DNA from: Phycisphaerae bacterium
Lineage (GTDB): Bacteria; Planctomycetota; Phycisphaerae; Tepidisphaerales; Tepidisphaeraceae
Length of the DNA stretch: 37,351 nucleotides
Assembly: GCA_025936175.1 (NCBI GenBank)
Contig: JAICTV010000026.1
Span: 1-37,351, forward strand
Direction of reading: 5' to 3'
Position numbers and translations under genes: made by a program
Shown here: piece by piece, positions 1-8,231 of the stretch
Layout of the letters: each line of letters opens with the position of its first letter
How positions within the stretch are numbered: the first letter of the stretch is position 1
The notes under the pieces: model-generated
Told to the model about the DNA's origin: nothing
The model's input: the letters and a program-made list of their open reading frames with translations, nothing else
Databases searched by the model: none

Positions 1-20
1 CGGAGTACCTCAGGATGACA
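1..20. repeat. End of a dispersed intergenic hairpin repeat (cut by window edge)
   Basis: The first bases read CGGAGTACCTCAGGATGACA. The same start, CGGAGTACCT, occurs at 34653-34662 inside a complete inverted repeat (34591-34668), and the ending GGATGACA is the complement of the TGTCATCC that opens that copy. This looks like the right arm of the same repeat family, with the left arm outside the window. The family assignment rests on this short match only. Confidence 0.45.
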
Positions 21-49
21 CGCCCGGCGACTTGTCGGCACGAGCTGAC

Positions 50-85
50 AAAAAAGAAACGGGGCGAGCCCGTCGGCTCGCCCCG
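50..85 (-). terminator. Rho-independent terminator of the TadG-like gene
   Basis: An 11-bp perfect stem pairs 60-70 with 75-85 around the four-base loop CGTC. On the minus strand the stem is followed by GTTTCTTTTTT, a good U-tract. It lies about 30 bases beyond the stop codon of the minus-strand gene ending at 117. Confidence 0.85.
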
Positions 86-100
86 CTAGTGAAGGAAGAT

Positions 101-117
101 TCCCAAAACGCTTCTCT
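101..117. repeat. Inverted repeat flanking the TadG-like gene, left arm
   Basis: TCCCAAAACGCTTCTCT at 101-117 is the reverse complement of AGAGAAGCGTTTGGGA at 1310-1325, with a single one-base insertion (16 paired bases). The left arm overlaps the stop codon and the right arm lies just upstream of the ribosome binding site, so the two ends of the gene's transcript could pair. No function is known for this. Confidence 0.5.
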
Positions 118-1292
118 TACTTCACCAGGGACACGCCCCCTCGGAGGCTCAGGTCATAGTGGACCGCGCTCGTGCCGGTCATCTGGACGCTCTTGCCGAC
201 GATGGCGCCGAAGATGTCGCCGTTACCGCTCATGGTGATCGCCGACTGCGGGGCGTACACGTCGGCGTACAGGTCGCTGCCGCCGTTGAGGCTCACGGTC
301 GTGCCGTTGCCGACGACGATGATCTGCAGGTTGTGCGGGATGTTGTCGCGGGTGATCGCGTGTCCGCCCAGGGACACATTGCCGGCGACGTAGATCGTGA
401 CCGGACCCGTGCAGTTCAACTCAGCGCCCGCGCCCATGTCCAGCCCGTTCACGTAGTAGGCGCCGGCCGAGAGCGTCCCGCTCTTCTGAGCGCTCATCTT
501 GATCGCGCCGCTGGAGAGGATCGTGCTGGGGATGGCGGCGTTGTTGTTGTTATTGATCACGTCCGCCACGTCGGCCGGCGGATAGACCAGCGGCGTCGTC
601 AGCGAGGTGCTCGTGCCGGTCACGTGATTCGCGCCGATCACCTGCTTGCCGACGCCGGCGTAGGCGTTGCCGTCCACCAGCGTGCTGCCCGAGAGCGTGA
701 TGTTGCCGTTGGACGCGATGTCGCCCTGGCTCATGAACTGGCCGTTGTTGGCGTTGGCGCTGCTGCGGTACGCATTGGTCGCGTTGCCGCCCATGGTGAT
801 GAAGTCGAGCCCGACGATGGCGTAGCGGGTCGGCGTCGCCAGCGCGATCGCGGTCGCGTGGATGTCGCAGGTGTTCGCTCCGACGATCTTAGCGAAGGGG
901 AGATCGATCGGGTTGCCGCCGGCTGCGGTGCGACGCGCGGTCACCTTCACCGCGTTCACCTTCGCCGACGCGGAGACCGGCTGCTCGCTGTGTGTCTTCT
1001 CGTCCCAGTGGATGAACGTGACGTCGGCATTGGCGTCGATGACGCACGGCGAGCCGTCCACGTTATTGGACTTGGCGGTCGAAACCGCCGCGCTGCGGGC
1101 GGCGGTCTGGTTCGAGAGCACCAGGTTCGCCGCGGCCAGTGCCGACGCGTCGGCGGCCGAGCGGAGCTGGTTCTTGGCCAGCACGACGCGGCCCATGTCG
1201 ACGGCGAACGACGCCATCGCGCACAGGACCAGCAGGACCAGGACCGAATAAATGAGACCGATGCCCTTACGATTGTTGATGCCGCGTGCCAT
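117..1292 (-). CDS. TadG-like Flp pilus-assembly or secreted anchored protein
   Basis: The 391-residue protein begins with a short basic stretch, then a membrane segment at about residues 11-31. This runs into the pattern FAVDMGRVVLAKNQLRSAADASALAAA, the hallmark of the Tad/TadG N-terminal domain in which a prepilin-like helix anchors the protein. The rest (about 150-391) is rich in Gly, Asn, Ser and Thr and resembles the repetitive beta-rich C-terminal domain often found after Tad domains in planctomycetes. It probably sits in the inner membrane facing outward, linked to a Tad secretion or pilus machine, but no other tad gene is in the window. The start ATG at 1292 has AAAAGGAA upstream. A strong terminator follows, so it is a single-gene unit divergent from the lipoprotein gene at 1557. 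TadE/TadG-family membership is confident; the exact role is not known. Confidence 0.8.
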   Translation of the reverse strand: MARGINNRKGIGLIYSVLVLLVLCAMASFAVDMGRVVLAKNQLRSAADASALAAANLVLSNQTAARSAAVSTAKSNNVDGSPCVIDANADVTFIHWDEKTHSEQPVSASAKVNAVKVTARRTAAGGNPIDLPFAKIVGANTCDIHATAIALATPTRYAIVGLDFITMGGNATNAYRSSANANNGQFMSQGDIASNGNITLSGSTLVDGNAYAGVGKQVIGANHVTGTSTSLTTPLVYPPADVADVINNNNNAAIPSTILSSGAIKMSAQKSGTLSAGAYYVNGLDMGAGAELNCTGPVTIYVAGNVSLGGHAITRDNIPHNLQIIVVGNGTTVSLNGGSDLYADVYAPQSAITMSGNGDIFGAIVGKSVQMTGTSAVHYDLSLRGGVSLVK

Positions 1293-1309
1293 GGTGTCTG
1301 TTCCTTTTC

Positions 1310-1325
1310 AGAGAAGCGTTTGGGA
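1310..1325. repeat. Inverted repeat flanking the TadG-like gene, right arm
   Basis: AGAGAAGCGTTTGGGA, the partner of 101-117. It sits in the leader of the minus-strand gene, about 20-30 bases upstream of its start codon and partly next to its Shine-Dalgarno sequence. Confidence 0.5.
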
Positions 1326-1556
1326 CTAACACCATGCCCCGATTTGACTCCGGCGGCGAACGAATCGTATGTCATGGGAGTGATTTCCGAGACTGCGCCC
1401 GCCGGTCTGTAGCGACGATGCCGTGCGGTCGCGTCACATAATTCGCAATCTCCCCAGATTCTCTTTCGATCCCCTCAAGTACCGCTAAAGCGAGCCGCGC
1501 GGGGCGGCGATTGCCACGTCCGATAAGGCTGCGGGCGCGATAGAATCGTCATCGCC

Positions 1557-2216
1557 ATGACCCGCAATTCCATGGTCGCGTTGTCGTTGGTCGGATTGAT
1601 CTTTGGCGGCTGCGCCGGCGCTGCCGCGCACCGGCCCGGGGATGCGCAATCGGCCGCCGCGCCGGCGCGCGGCGTTCACGTTGAAGTCATCCCCTCCGAC
1701 GCCGTCGACCTCTCCACGCCGGACGTCCGCCGCGATGGCGATGCGGTCATCATCGCCGGCACCGTCACGCGCAAGGTCGCCGCGCTGACGGGCGCCGAGG
1801 CGATCGACGGACACGTCGACTTGTTCCTGCTCGCCAGCGCGGATGATGACGACGATCCCGTGCCGCTCACGTTGATCCCGACGAAGAACAACAGCGCCGG
1901 CGGCGAGCGCGTCTGGCGCTACGAGCTGCGCTGTGCGGACGTCGTGCCGCACGCGATCGTGCGCGTCGCGTTCAGCGACGACGACGTGGTGGACACGTCA
2001 GCGGCGGACGGCGGCATCTCCACCGGCGGACACGGCTTCAGCGGGTATCCCGTCAGCGGAAACTACGAAACCCACACGCCCGGCACGCCACGCCAGTCCG
2101 GCTCGCGCGGATCACGCAGCAACAGCACCAACAGCAACATCGGCCACAGCGCCGGCAGTCACAGCGGTGGCAGCGGCCATGGTTTCGGCACGAGCGGCTT
2201 CGGCGGGATGCGGTGA
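1557..2216 (+). CDS. Putative lipoprotein with Gly/Ser/His-rich tail
   Basis: The 219-residue protein starts with a short hydrophobic signal (residues 6-18) ending in LIFGGC, which fits a lipobox with Cys19 as the lipidated residue. Residues about 40-145 form a plausible beta-rich domain with a run of Asp (DDDDD near 96-100). The last 70 residues are low-complexity Gly, Ser, Asn and His, ending GFGTSGFGGMR. No family is recognised. ATG 1557 is used although no clear Shine-Dalgarno sequence precedes it; ATG 1572 would also keep the signal. It is likely a cell-envelope protein, next to but not obviously co-transcribed with the PEP-CTERM gene 200 bases downstream. Confidence 0.65.
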   Translation: MTRNSMVALSLVGLIFGGCAGAAAHRPGDAQSAAAPARGVHVEVIPSDAVDLSTPDVRRDGDAVIIAGTVTRKVAALTGAEAIDGHVDLFLLASADDDDDPVPLTLIPTKNNSAGGERVWRYELRCADVVPHAIVRVAFSDDDVVDTSAADGGISTGGHGFSGYPVSGNYETHTPGTPRQSGSRGSRSNSTNSNIGHSAGSHSGGSGHGFGTSGFGGMR

Positions 2217-2321
2217 CGCCGTCCGGTTTTCCATCGCTGTCGCGCAGCAACATTCCTTCACCGAGAAACGTCGCGTGACTCACACACATTTCTGCCTTCG
2301 AGCCGATGCGCGACCGCGACG

Positions 2322-2350
2322 TTGACCACCTTGTTGCCGCCCGATAATTT
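2322..2350 (+). promoter_or_regulatory. Candidate promoter for the propeller PEP-CTERM gene
   Basis: TTGACC (2322-2327) and TAATTT (2345-2350) are 17 bases apart, a weak sigma-70-like pair. The same stretch can be read as a damaged sigma-54 site: TGACC at 2323 and TTGC at 2334-2337 have the right spacing, but the invariant -24 GG is GA. The start codon lies about 70 bases downstream. Either reading is tentative. Confidence 0.25.
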
Positions 2351-2416
2351 CTTTCCCGTCTGGTCAATTGATGCGGGGGTCTTTCGGGGCTCTCTTCCAT
2401 TTCAACGGAGGCGGTC

Positions 2417-3505
2417 ATGGTTCCAACCCAGCGGTCGGCGCTTCTGGCGTCTGGCGCCTGCTGTCACTGGCTCGGCGGCGCGGCATTCCTTTTACTCTTT
2501 TTCGTCGGGACGCGCCCATCGTCCGGCGCGGCGGGCGGCGTCGTCACCAGCTACACCTGGGGCGCCACCGATTTCGTGCAGGATCCCAACCGATCGGTCG
2601 TCTATGCCTCCTGCTACAACCAGAACGCCGTTGCGGTGATCAACACCCAGAACCTCAGCTATCAGTTGATCAACATCGGCTCCAACCCCAACGCGCTGGC
2701 GCTGAGCCCGGACGGATCAAAGCTTTATGTCGCCGACTCCGGCTCAAGCTTCATCGGCGTGCTGGACACCCAGACGCTGACGACGCTGGACCCGATCCTC
2801 GTGCCCGGCGGTGCGCACCCGCAGGACATCGTCTTCGGCAACAACAATCGCCTGTTCGTGCTCGCCAACGGCATCCAGCAGATCGACGCGACCACCGGCG
2901 CTACCGCCGGGCCGACCGCGACGGGAATCTCCTATTACGGCGGCACACTCGAAATCACTCCCGACCGCAACACCCTCTTCTACGGCCAGCAGGGACTCTC
3001 TCCGACGACGATGTACAAGATCAACGCCTCCGGCAACACGCTGTCGGTCGCGAGCTCGATCACTACCGGCAGCAATGGTCACGACGTGGCGCTGAACCAC
3101 GCCGGCACCGTCGTCGCGCACCCCAACGGCGCGCCGTACTCGATCGGCCTGATGCGGACCAGCGATCTGGCCACGCTCGGCACGCTCAACACCGGCCCGT
3201 ATCCGGTCGAGCTGGCGTTCAGCCCGGACGATCTGGTCGCCTACGCGTACATCGACACCGTCGGCATCCGCACCTACAGCACGTCGAGCTTCCTCTCGAT
3301 CGGGCCGAGCATCAATGCCACGGGCAATGACATGTTCGTGGACGCTTCAGGCAAGTACCTCTTCGCCACGGGGGTGGGCACGACCGTCTATGACACCGGC
3401 CGGCTGGTTCCCGAGCCGACATCATCACTCGCCGCCGTCGCGCTCGTCGGCGTGGTTGGACTGCGCCGCCGTCGCCCGGACGGTGACTCGCCGCGGACGC
3501 AGTAA
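2417..3505 (+). CDS. Beta-propeller protein with PEP-CTERM sorting signal
   Basis: The 362-residue protein has an N-terminal signal segment (to about residue 39, ending SSGAAG), then WD/YVTN-type propeller blades with repeats such as NPNALALSPDGSKLYVAD. It ends in a canonical PEP-CTERM signal: VPEPT at 331-335, a hydrophobic stretch of about 14 residues, then RRRR. It should be exported by Sec, processed at the PEP motif by an exosortase, and released to or attached at the surface or matrix. The exosortase at 17565-18458 is the obvious candidate. The start is supported by GGAGG at 2407-2411, five bases before ATG. It is followed at once by a remnant of another gene in a different frame. The ligand of the propeller cannot be told. 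Confidence 0.85.
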   Translation: MVPTQRSALLASGACCHWLGGAAFLLLFFVGTRPSSGAAGGVVTSYTWGATDFVQDPNRSVVYASCYNQNAVAVINTQNLSYQLINIGSNPNALALSPDGSKLYVADSGSSFIGVLDTQTLTTLDPILVPGGAHPQDIVFGNNNRLFVLANGIQQIDATTGATAGPTATGISYYGGTLEITPDRNTLFYGQQGLSPTTMYKINASGNTLSVASSITTGSNGHDVALNHAGTVVAHPNGAPYSIGLMRTSDLATLGTLNTGPYPVELAFSPDDLVAYAYIDTVGIRTYSTSSFLSIGPSINATGNDMFVDASGKYLFATGVGTTVYDTGRLVPEPTSSLAAVALVGVVGLRRRRPDGDSPRTQ

Positions 3506-3506
3506 G

Positions 3507-3806
3507 ATGGCAGTGCGGCGCGGAGCTTGGCGCGCAGCCGTCTATGGCGTCGCCTTGTGCGGCCGGACGCTGCGCGGCCGACACGGCGCGGCGATGCTGC
3601 TGGACATGGGGATGCAGGAGTTGGTGACGTATGACGTCCAGTCATACGTTCGCGTTGGCGTGAGACTCGCGACGGACGACACGATGCGAGCCGCAATGCG
3701 CAAGAGATTGATCGACGCGCGCGAAACTGTGCCGCCGTTTACGGATTCGCGGCGATTCGCCCGCCGCATTGGCGCTGTCTACGAGCGGTGGACAGCCACG
3801 GCGTAG
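3507..3806 (+). pseudogene. C-terminal remnant of an O-GlcNAc-transferase-type (GT41/SPINDLY) glycosyltransferase
   Basis: From about 3540 this frame encodes a sequence that matches the C-terminal end of bacterial TPR/OGT-like glycosyltransferases: a CGRTLRGRHGAAMLLDMGM segment (compare GRTF-x-R-x-x-ASLL-x-x-x-G-L in the family), then QELVTYDVQSYV, LATDD, and a closing ETVPPFTDSRRFARRIGAVYE (compare the family's SPLFDTERFTRHLEAAY). Only about 90 residues remain. The catalytic N-terminal half and the TPR repeats are missing, and the sequence just upstream is the PEP-CTERM gene in another frame. ATG 3507 could start translation, but a fragment lacking most of the catalytic domain is most simply a pseudogene left after a rearrangement. 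Family recognition is from memory of motifs. Confidence 0.65.
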
Positions 3807-3851
3807 CACGAAGCGATTGCCGTTCGCGTGTTTCCGCGTGCCGAGACCTTT

Positions 3852-6707
3852 TCACTGCGACGCGGCGGTCTGCGCGGCCGCCGTGGCGGGGGTCCCCTTG
3901 GCGACCGGGACGGCCTGCGGCTTGATCGCCAGCGCGGCGGAGACCAGCTCGCGCTCTTCCTGCTGGTGGGTCTTGATCGAGCCGACGGCGGGCGAGGCGG
4001 ATTCGTCGCGGCCGAAGTAGCTCAGCAGCGCGTCGGGGAACATCGCGCGGAGGCGCGGCTCCATGAAGGTCCACGCGCCGCGGTTCTTCGGCTCCTCCTG
4101 AACCCAGCCGATCTCGTGGGCCCGGCCGTAGCGGGCGACGATCTCGCGGATCTCGTTTTCGGGGAACGGGTAGGGCTGTTCGACGCGGACGATCGCGCAT
4201 TCGCCGCATGCCTCGGGCGTCTTCTCTCGCGCGGCTTGCAGCGTGTAGTAGACCTTTCCGGTACACAGCAGCACGCGACGGATTTTCTCGCGCCCGTCGT
4301 GCGCGGTGATGCCGGGATCGTCGATCACCGGCGCGAACGCGCCGGACGTCAGCTCATCGAGCGCTGAGAAGCTCGGCTCGTAACGCAGCAGCCCCTTGGG
4401 CGTGAAGAGGACGAGCGGCTTGCGGAATTTTCGATGAAGCTGACGCCGCAGCAGGTGGAAATACTGCCCCGGCGTCGTCGGGATCGCGACCTGGATGTTG
4501 TTGTCGGCGCACAGTGACAGCCAGCGCTCGACGTAGGCGTTGGAATGCTCGGGCCCCTGGCCTTCGTAGCCGTGCGGCAGAAGCACGACAAGGCCCGACA
4601 TGAGCTGCCACTTCGATTCGCCGCTGACGAGGAACTGGTCGATGATCGGCTGCGCGCCGTTGACGAAGTCGCCGAACTGCGCCTCCCAGATCACCAGCGG
4701 CCGCGGGTCCGCCAGCGTGTAACCGTACTCGAAGCCCAGCACCGCCAGCTCGCTCAGCATCGAGTTGGTGATCGTGATGTGGCCCTGGTCTTTGCTCAGG
4801 TGCGCCAGCGGGACGTAGCGATTGTTGTTGTTGAAGTCGTAGAGGATTGCGTGACGGTGGCTGAACGTGCCGCGTTCGACGTCCTGGCCCATCAGGCGGA
4901 CCCAGTGGCCCTCGAGCAGCAGCGATCCCATCGCCAGCGATTCCGCGTTGCCCCAGTCCAAGCCCTTGCCGCTCTCGACCGCGTGTTCACGCGTGGCGAG
5001 CAACCGCTTGATCTTCGGGTGCGGCGTGAAATCGGTCGGGAGCGACGTGACGCACCTGGAGATGTGCTTGAGCGTTTCCGCCGGCACCGCGGTCTTCGCC
5101 GACAGATCGCCGTGGAAGCGCTGCATCCCTTTCCACGCCGCGCCGAGTGAGATGTTTCGCGGCCGCGGCTTGATGTCCTTCGCCATCGTCTGCGCGGACG
5201 TGAGACGACGCACGACCTCCGCCTTCATGTCCTCGTAATCCTGCGCGGTGATCTTGCCTTCGTTGATCAATCGCTCGGCGTAGAGCTGCGTCGTCGTCTT
5301 GTGTTGCTCGATTTCCTTGTACATCACCGGCTGCGTGAAGCCGGGTTCGTCCGTCTCGTTGTGACCGTGCCGGCGGTAGCACCAGAGATCGATCATCACG
5401 TCCATCTTGAACTTTTCGCGGAACGCGATGGCGAGCTTGCCGGCCCAGACGACCGCTTCGGGATCGTCGCCGTTCACGTGGAAGATCGGCGCTTGAATGC
5501 TCTTTGCGATGTCGGTCGGATACGGCGTAAAGCGCGTCTGCCGCGGCGTGGCGGTGAAGCCGATCTGGTTGTTGATGATGATGTGGATCGTGCCGCCGGT
5601 GCGGTAGCCGGGCATTTCAGACAGGCCGAGCGTTTCCTGCACGATACCCTGCCCGGTGAAGGCGGCGTCGCCGTGCAGCGTGATGGGGATGATCCGGTTG
5701 CGATCCGCGTCGTTCGTGTACGTCTGCTTCGAGCGCACGATGCCTTGCATCACCGGATTGACCAGCTCGAGGTGCGACGGGTTGGGAGCGAGCAGCAGGT
5801 GAACCTTTTGCTTCGTCTCCTCATCGACCACGCGCTCGTTGGAGTAGCCCAGGTGATATTTGACGTCGCCGTCGCCCTCCTCTTCGCTCTCGCGTTTGAT
5901 CGTCCCTTCGAATTCGCTAAGGATCGTCTCGTACGGCTTGTTCATCACATGCGCCAGCACGTTCAGCCGCCCGCGGTGGGCCATCGCCATGACCACTTCC
6001 TCGACGCCCAGCTCGATGCCGTCGTCGATCAGCGTGTTCATGAGCGGGACCAGCGCTTCCCCGCCTTCCAATGAAAACCGCTTCTGCCCGACGTAGCGCG
6101 TGTGGAGAAACTTCTCGAACTCCTCGGCGGCGACGAGCTGGAAGAGGATCGCGCGCGACTCTTCGGCGGAGAGTGGCGGCGAGTTGAGGATCGGCTCCAT
6201 CTTCTGCGCGAGCCATTCGCGCTGCGCCTTGTCCGGGATGTCCATGTACTCCACGCCGATGGTGCGGCAGTAGGTCGCGCGGAGCAGTTCGATGAGAGCG
6301 CGAAGGGTGTACTCCTTATCCACCTGGTCCGGCGGGACATAGAAGCCGCCCTTGATGGCGACCTTGTCCAGGTCGGCGGGCGTCAGACCAAATTCTGAGA
6401 GATTGAGCAGGGGATGTGTCGGGCGGCTGTGACCGAGCGGATCGAGGCGGGCGACGAAGTGCCCCAGCTCGCGGTAGCTGTGGACCAGATCGTAAACGCC
6501 TGTGATCAAAGCCCCTTGGGTGTGCGGCGGCTCACCGGGATGGGTGCCGCCGGGCGTCTGATTGCGTGCCGCCCCGGCATCAAAGCCGGAGAAGAACGCC
6601 TGCCACTGCGGCTCGACCGAGCGGGGATCCCGCTGGTACTGGGCGTAAAGCTGGTCGATGTACTCGGCGTTGCCGCGGTTAACGATGTCAAACGGCTCGG
6701 GGTGCAT
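3852..6707 (-). CDS. sucA: 2-oxoglutarate dehydrogenase E1 component
   Basis: At 951 residues this is a full-length thiamine-diphosphate-dependent E1 subunit, which decarboxylates 2-oxoglutarate and passes the succinyl group to E2 lipoamide in the TCA cycle. It opens with the typical N-terminal element (EYIDQLYAQY, then PQWQAFF). It has MAHRGRLNVL (242-251), GDAAFTGQG (346-354) and NNQIGFT (379-385) of the cofactor site, and the E1-specific RRHGHNETDEPGFTQP (445-460). The C-terminal transketolase-like domain is complete, ending in an Ala/Lys-rich tail. ATG 6707 matches the family start, though no strong Shine-Dalgarno sequence is visible. The E2 gene (sucB) is not next to it. It is convergent with the glycosyltransferase remnant and unrelated to the polysaccharide locus. 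The assignment is very firm. Confidence 0.97.
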   Translation of the reverse strand: MHPEPFDIVNRGNAEYIDQLYAQYQRDPRSVEPQWQAFFSGFDAGAARNQTPGGTHPGEPPHTQGALITGVYDLVHSYRELGHFVARLDPLGHSRPTHPLLNLSEFGLTPADLDKVAIKGGFYVPPDQVDKEYTLRALIELLRATYCRTIGVEYMDIPDKAQREWLAQKMEPILNSPPLSAEESRAILFQLVAAEEFEKFLHTRYVGQKRFSLEGGEALVPLMNTLIDDGIELGVEEVVMAMAHRGRLNVLAHVMNKPYETILSEFEGTIKRESEEEGDGDVKYHLGYSNERVVDEETKQKVHLLLAPNPSHLELVNPVMQGIVRSKQTYTNDADRNRIIPITLHGDAAFTGQGIVQETLGLSEMPGYRTGGTIHIIINNQIGFTATPRQTRFTPYPTDIAKSIQAPIFHVNGDDPEAVVWAGKLAIAFREKFKMDVMIDLWCYRRHGHNETDEPGFTQPVMYKEIEQHKTTTQLYAERLINEGKITAQDYEDMKAEVVRRLTSAQTMAKDIKPRPRNISLGAAWKGMQRFHGDLSAKTAVPAETLKHISRCVTSLPTDFTPHPKIKRLLATREHAVESGKGLDWGNAESLAMGSLLLEGHWVRLMGQDVERGTFSHRHAILYDFNNNNRYVPLAHLSKDQGHITITNSMLSELAVLGFEYGYTLADPRPLVIWEAQFGDFVNGAQPIIDQFLVSGESKWQLMSGLVVLLPHGYEGQGPEHSNAYVERWLSLCADNNIQVAIPTTPGQYFHLLRRQLHRKFRKPLVLFTPKGLLRYEPSFSALDELTSGAFAPVIDDPGITAHDGREKIRRVLLCTGKVYYTLQAAREKTPEACGECAIVRVEQPYPFPENEIREIVARYGRAHEIGWVQEEPKNRGAWTFMEPRLRAMFPDALLSYFGRDESASPAVGSIKTHQQEERELVSAALAIKPQAVPVAKGTPATAAAQTAASQ

Positions 6708-6823
6708 AAGGGGTGGCGGATTGTAGGGGCGCGGTCAATGACGCGCCAAGGTGAACCATCGGCGCGTCCTGGCGGCTTCCGCTGCAAAAATGGGCAAAAT
6801 CTCCTGACCCCTTAGAGCCTGCT

Positions 6824-6838
6824 TGGCACCTGCATTGC
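6824..6838 (+). promoter_or_regulatory. Sigma-54 (RpoN) promoter upstream of the KGG-repeat gene
   Basis: TGGCAC-CTGCA-TTGC matches the sigma-54 core TGGCAC-N5-TTGC at every fixed position, with GG (6825-6826) and GC (6837-6838) ten bases apart. Transcription would begin near 6850, leaving a leader of about 240 bases before ATG 7088. An enhancer-binding activator would be required. The rest of the 6708-7087 gap shows no convincing gene or RNA structure. Confidence 0.6.
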
Positions 6839-7087
6839 GGCCACCCTCAGCGTCGGCTGGGTTTCGAGACTCTTCGCCGCCGGTATCGCCGTTGATTCCG
6901 GACTGAGAAGGCGAAGGCGTCCGGCCGATCGCACATCGTCCGTGTCCCGCGACGGATTGGGTGGTCGTCGTCCTTAGACCCGGGCGAGACTCTCTGCCGC
7001 GACGCATCGACGTAGAGCCCGCCGATATGACCCACAGCAGGCTCTGGCGCATGTACCGCTTGATGAGAATCTGTGAAGGGAGTCGGT

Positions 7088-7573
7088 ATGGATATGGAAT
7101 CGCATACCCGCACACGTAACCGAGGCTTTGCCTCGATGGACCAGCACCGGCAGAAGGAAATCGCCCGCAAGGGTGGCCGGGCGGCCCATGAGAAAGGAAA
7201 GGCACACGAGTTCACGCCGGATGAGGCCCGCGCTGCGGGTCGAAAGGGCGGGGAAAAAGTGAGCCTTAACCGCAAGCACATGGCTGAGATCGGCCGGCGA
7301 GGCGGAAGAAGTTCCGCCCAGCGACGTCGGCCCGGCGCACCCTCGCCCGGAGTGTCGCCGCGCAACAACGGGAACGGCGGCATGAACGACGGCGGCGCCA
7401 CCGAGCAAATCAGCGGCACCGGCGCCGAGACCTCCTCCGCTATCGCCGAAGAGCGTCAGATGAATGCGGTCGGCCAATCTGACTTCGGCCGCAGCCAGGG
7501 AAGCGAGAGTTCTGCTTCTTCCGGGACGCGAGCCTCGGATGATTCGGATGCGATGGGAGAGGAAAACATCTAG
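7088..7573 (+). CDS. KGG-repeat stress-type protein
   Basis: The 161-residue hydrophilic protein carries GFASMD (13-18) followed by three copies of the KGG motif: KGG at 28-30, KGG at 53-55 and RGG at 71-73, each preceded by a short amphipathic stretch such as QKEIARKGG. This is the pattern of the general-stress/conidiation-specific (con-10-like) family. From about residue 75 on it is disordered, rich in Gly, Ser, Asn and Arg. The family is linked to stress and desiccation, but its biochemical role is unknown. AAGGGAG (7076-7082) sits five bases before ATG 7088, which decides this start over the in-frame GTG at 7073. A sigma-54 site lies upstream and a hairpin terminator follows. Confidence 0.8.
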   Translation: MDMESHTRTRNRGFASMDQHRQKEIARKGGRAAHEKGKAHEFTPDEARAAGRKGGEKVSLNRKHMAEIGRRGGRSSAQRRRPGAPSPGVSPRNNGNGGMNDGGATEQISGTGAETSSAIAEERQMNAVGQSDFGRSQGSESSASSGTRASDDSDAMGEENI

Positions 7574-7593
7574 CGATCCCCCGTCGAAATATC

Positions 7594-7643
7594 AGCCAAC
7601 GAGAAAGCCATTCGCGATCCGGATGGCTTTCTCTTATTTGGCT
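7594..7643. terminator. Terminator hairpin between convergent genes
   Basis: GAGAAAGCCAT (7601-7611) pairs perfectly over 11 bases with ATGGCTTTCTC (7623-7633). An outer AGCCAA (7594-7599) pairs with TTGGCT (7638-7643). The plus-strand side is followed by TTATTT. It lies 27 bases after the KGG gene and 30 bases after the end of the convergent PEP-CTERM gene, so it may work in both directions. Confidence 0.75.
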
Positions 7644-7673
7644 GCGCGTCGAACGTTTGCGGCGTGCGTCGAA

Positions 7674-8018
7674 TCAGCTAATGAATCGAAGGATCGACTT
7701 ACGGGAGGCGAGCAGCGTGAGAAGTCCTAGCACAAACAGCCCACTCGACGCCGCCGAAGGCAGCGGGACGAGGGCGGGATCATGCACGCTCGAGGGCTCG
7801 GGGATCGTTGCCGCAGCGGTACGAACCGGCGGGGCCTCGAGGGAGAAATCCCTGACCGACAGATCAGGAGACTCCAGCGCGAGCGACGACGATCCCGAAG
7901 AGGTCCTCGGCGCAGCGCCGTTGTCCGATGCCACAGCCCAAGCCGGGGAAGCGCCAGCCCCGATCGCCAGCATTGCCGTCAACATCCCGGCCGCGATGGA
8001 ACCATTCCACAACTTCAT
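7674..8018 (-). CDS. Small secreted protein with PEP-CTERM-like signal (PLPSA variant)
   Basis: The 114-residue protein has a signal peptide (residues 1-28, ending SPAWA) and a short Ser/Ala/Pro-rich middle with no recognisable domain. Its C-terminal end has a hydrophobic segment (about 90-104) preceded by VPLPSA and followed by SRKSILRF. The order motif, membrane span, basic tail is that of PEP-CTERM proteins. The VPLP form is a known variant of the signal, and a more typical IPEPSS occurs about 12 residues earlier, so the point of exosortase processing is uncertain. ATG 8018 is preceded by GAGGAG with good spacing. A perfect sigma-54 site lies about 215 bases upstream. It is probably a small matrix or surface peptide processed by the exosortase; the mature part would be only about 50-60 residues. 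Confidence 0.7.
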   Translation of the reverse strand: MKLWNGSIAAGMLTAMLAIGAGASPAWAVASDNGAAPRTSSGSSSLALESPDLSVRDFSLEAPPVRTAAATIPEPSSVHDPALVPLPSAASSGLFVLGLLTLLASRKSILRFIS

Positions 8019-8231
8019 ACCCTGCTCCTCTGCGGTTGCTCACGCCCGCGCACACGTCCGCCGCCTGCGCCCGCGCCAAAAACTGAGATGGTTTTGTCTG
8101 CCAGCTAACCGACTGCTGCGAGATGCTCCTGGAAATGATTGCTCCGGCCTGCGCTTCTCATAGTCCCTATCCGCGTGCTTGCGACATGCGTGAGACGCCG
8201 ATCATCCGCTGATCGACATGGTGCTGAATCA

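Noticed and set aside
159-1412. A 417-codon plus-strand frame opposite the TadG-like gene
   Set aside because: Its composition (Asp, Arg, Val, His-rich) is typical of antisense frames in high-GC DNA, and the opposite strand encodes a recognisable Tad domain.
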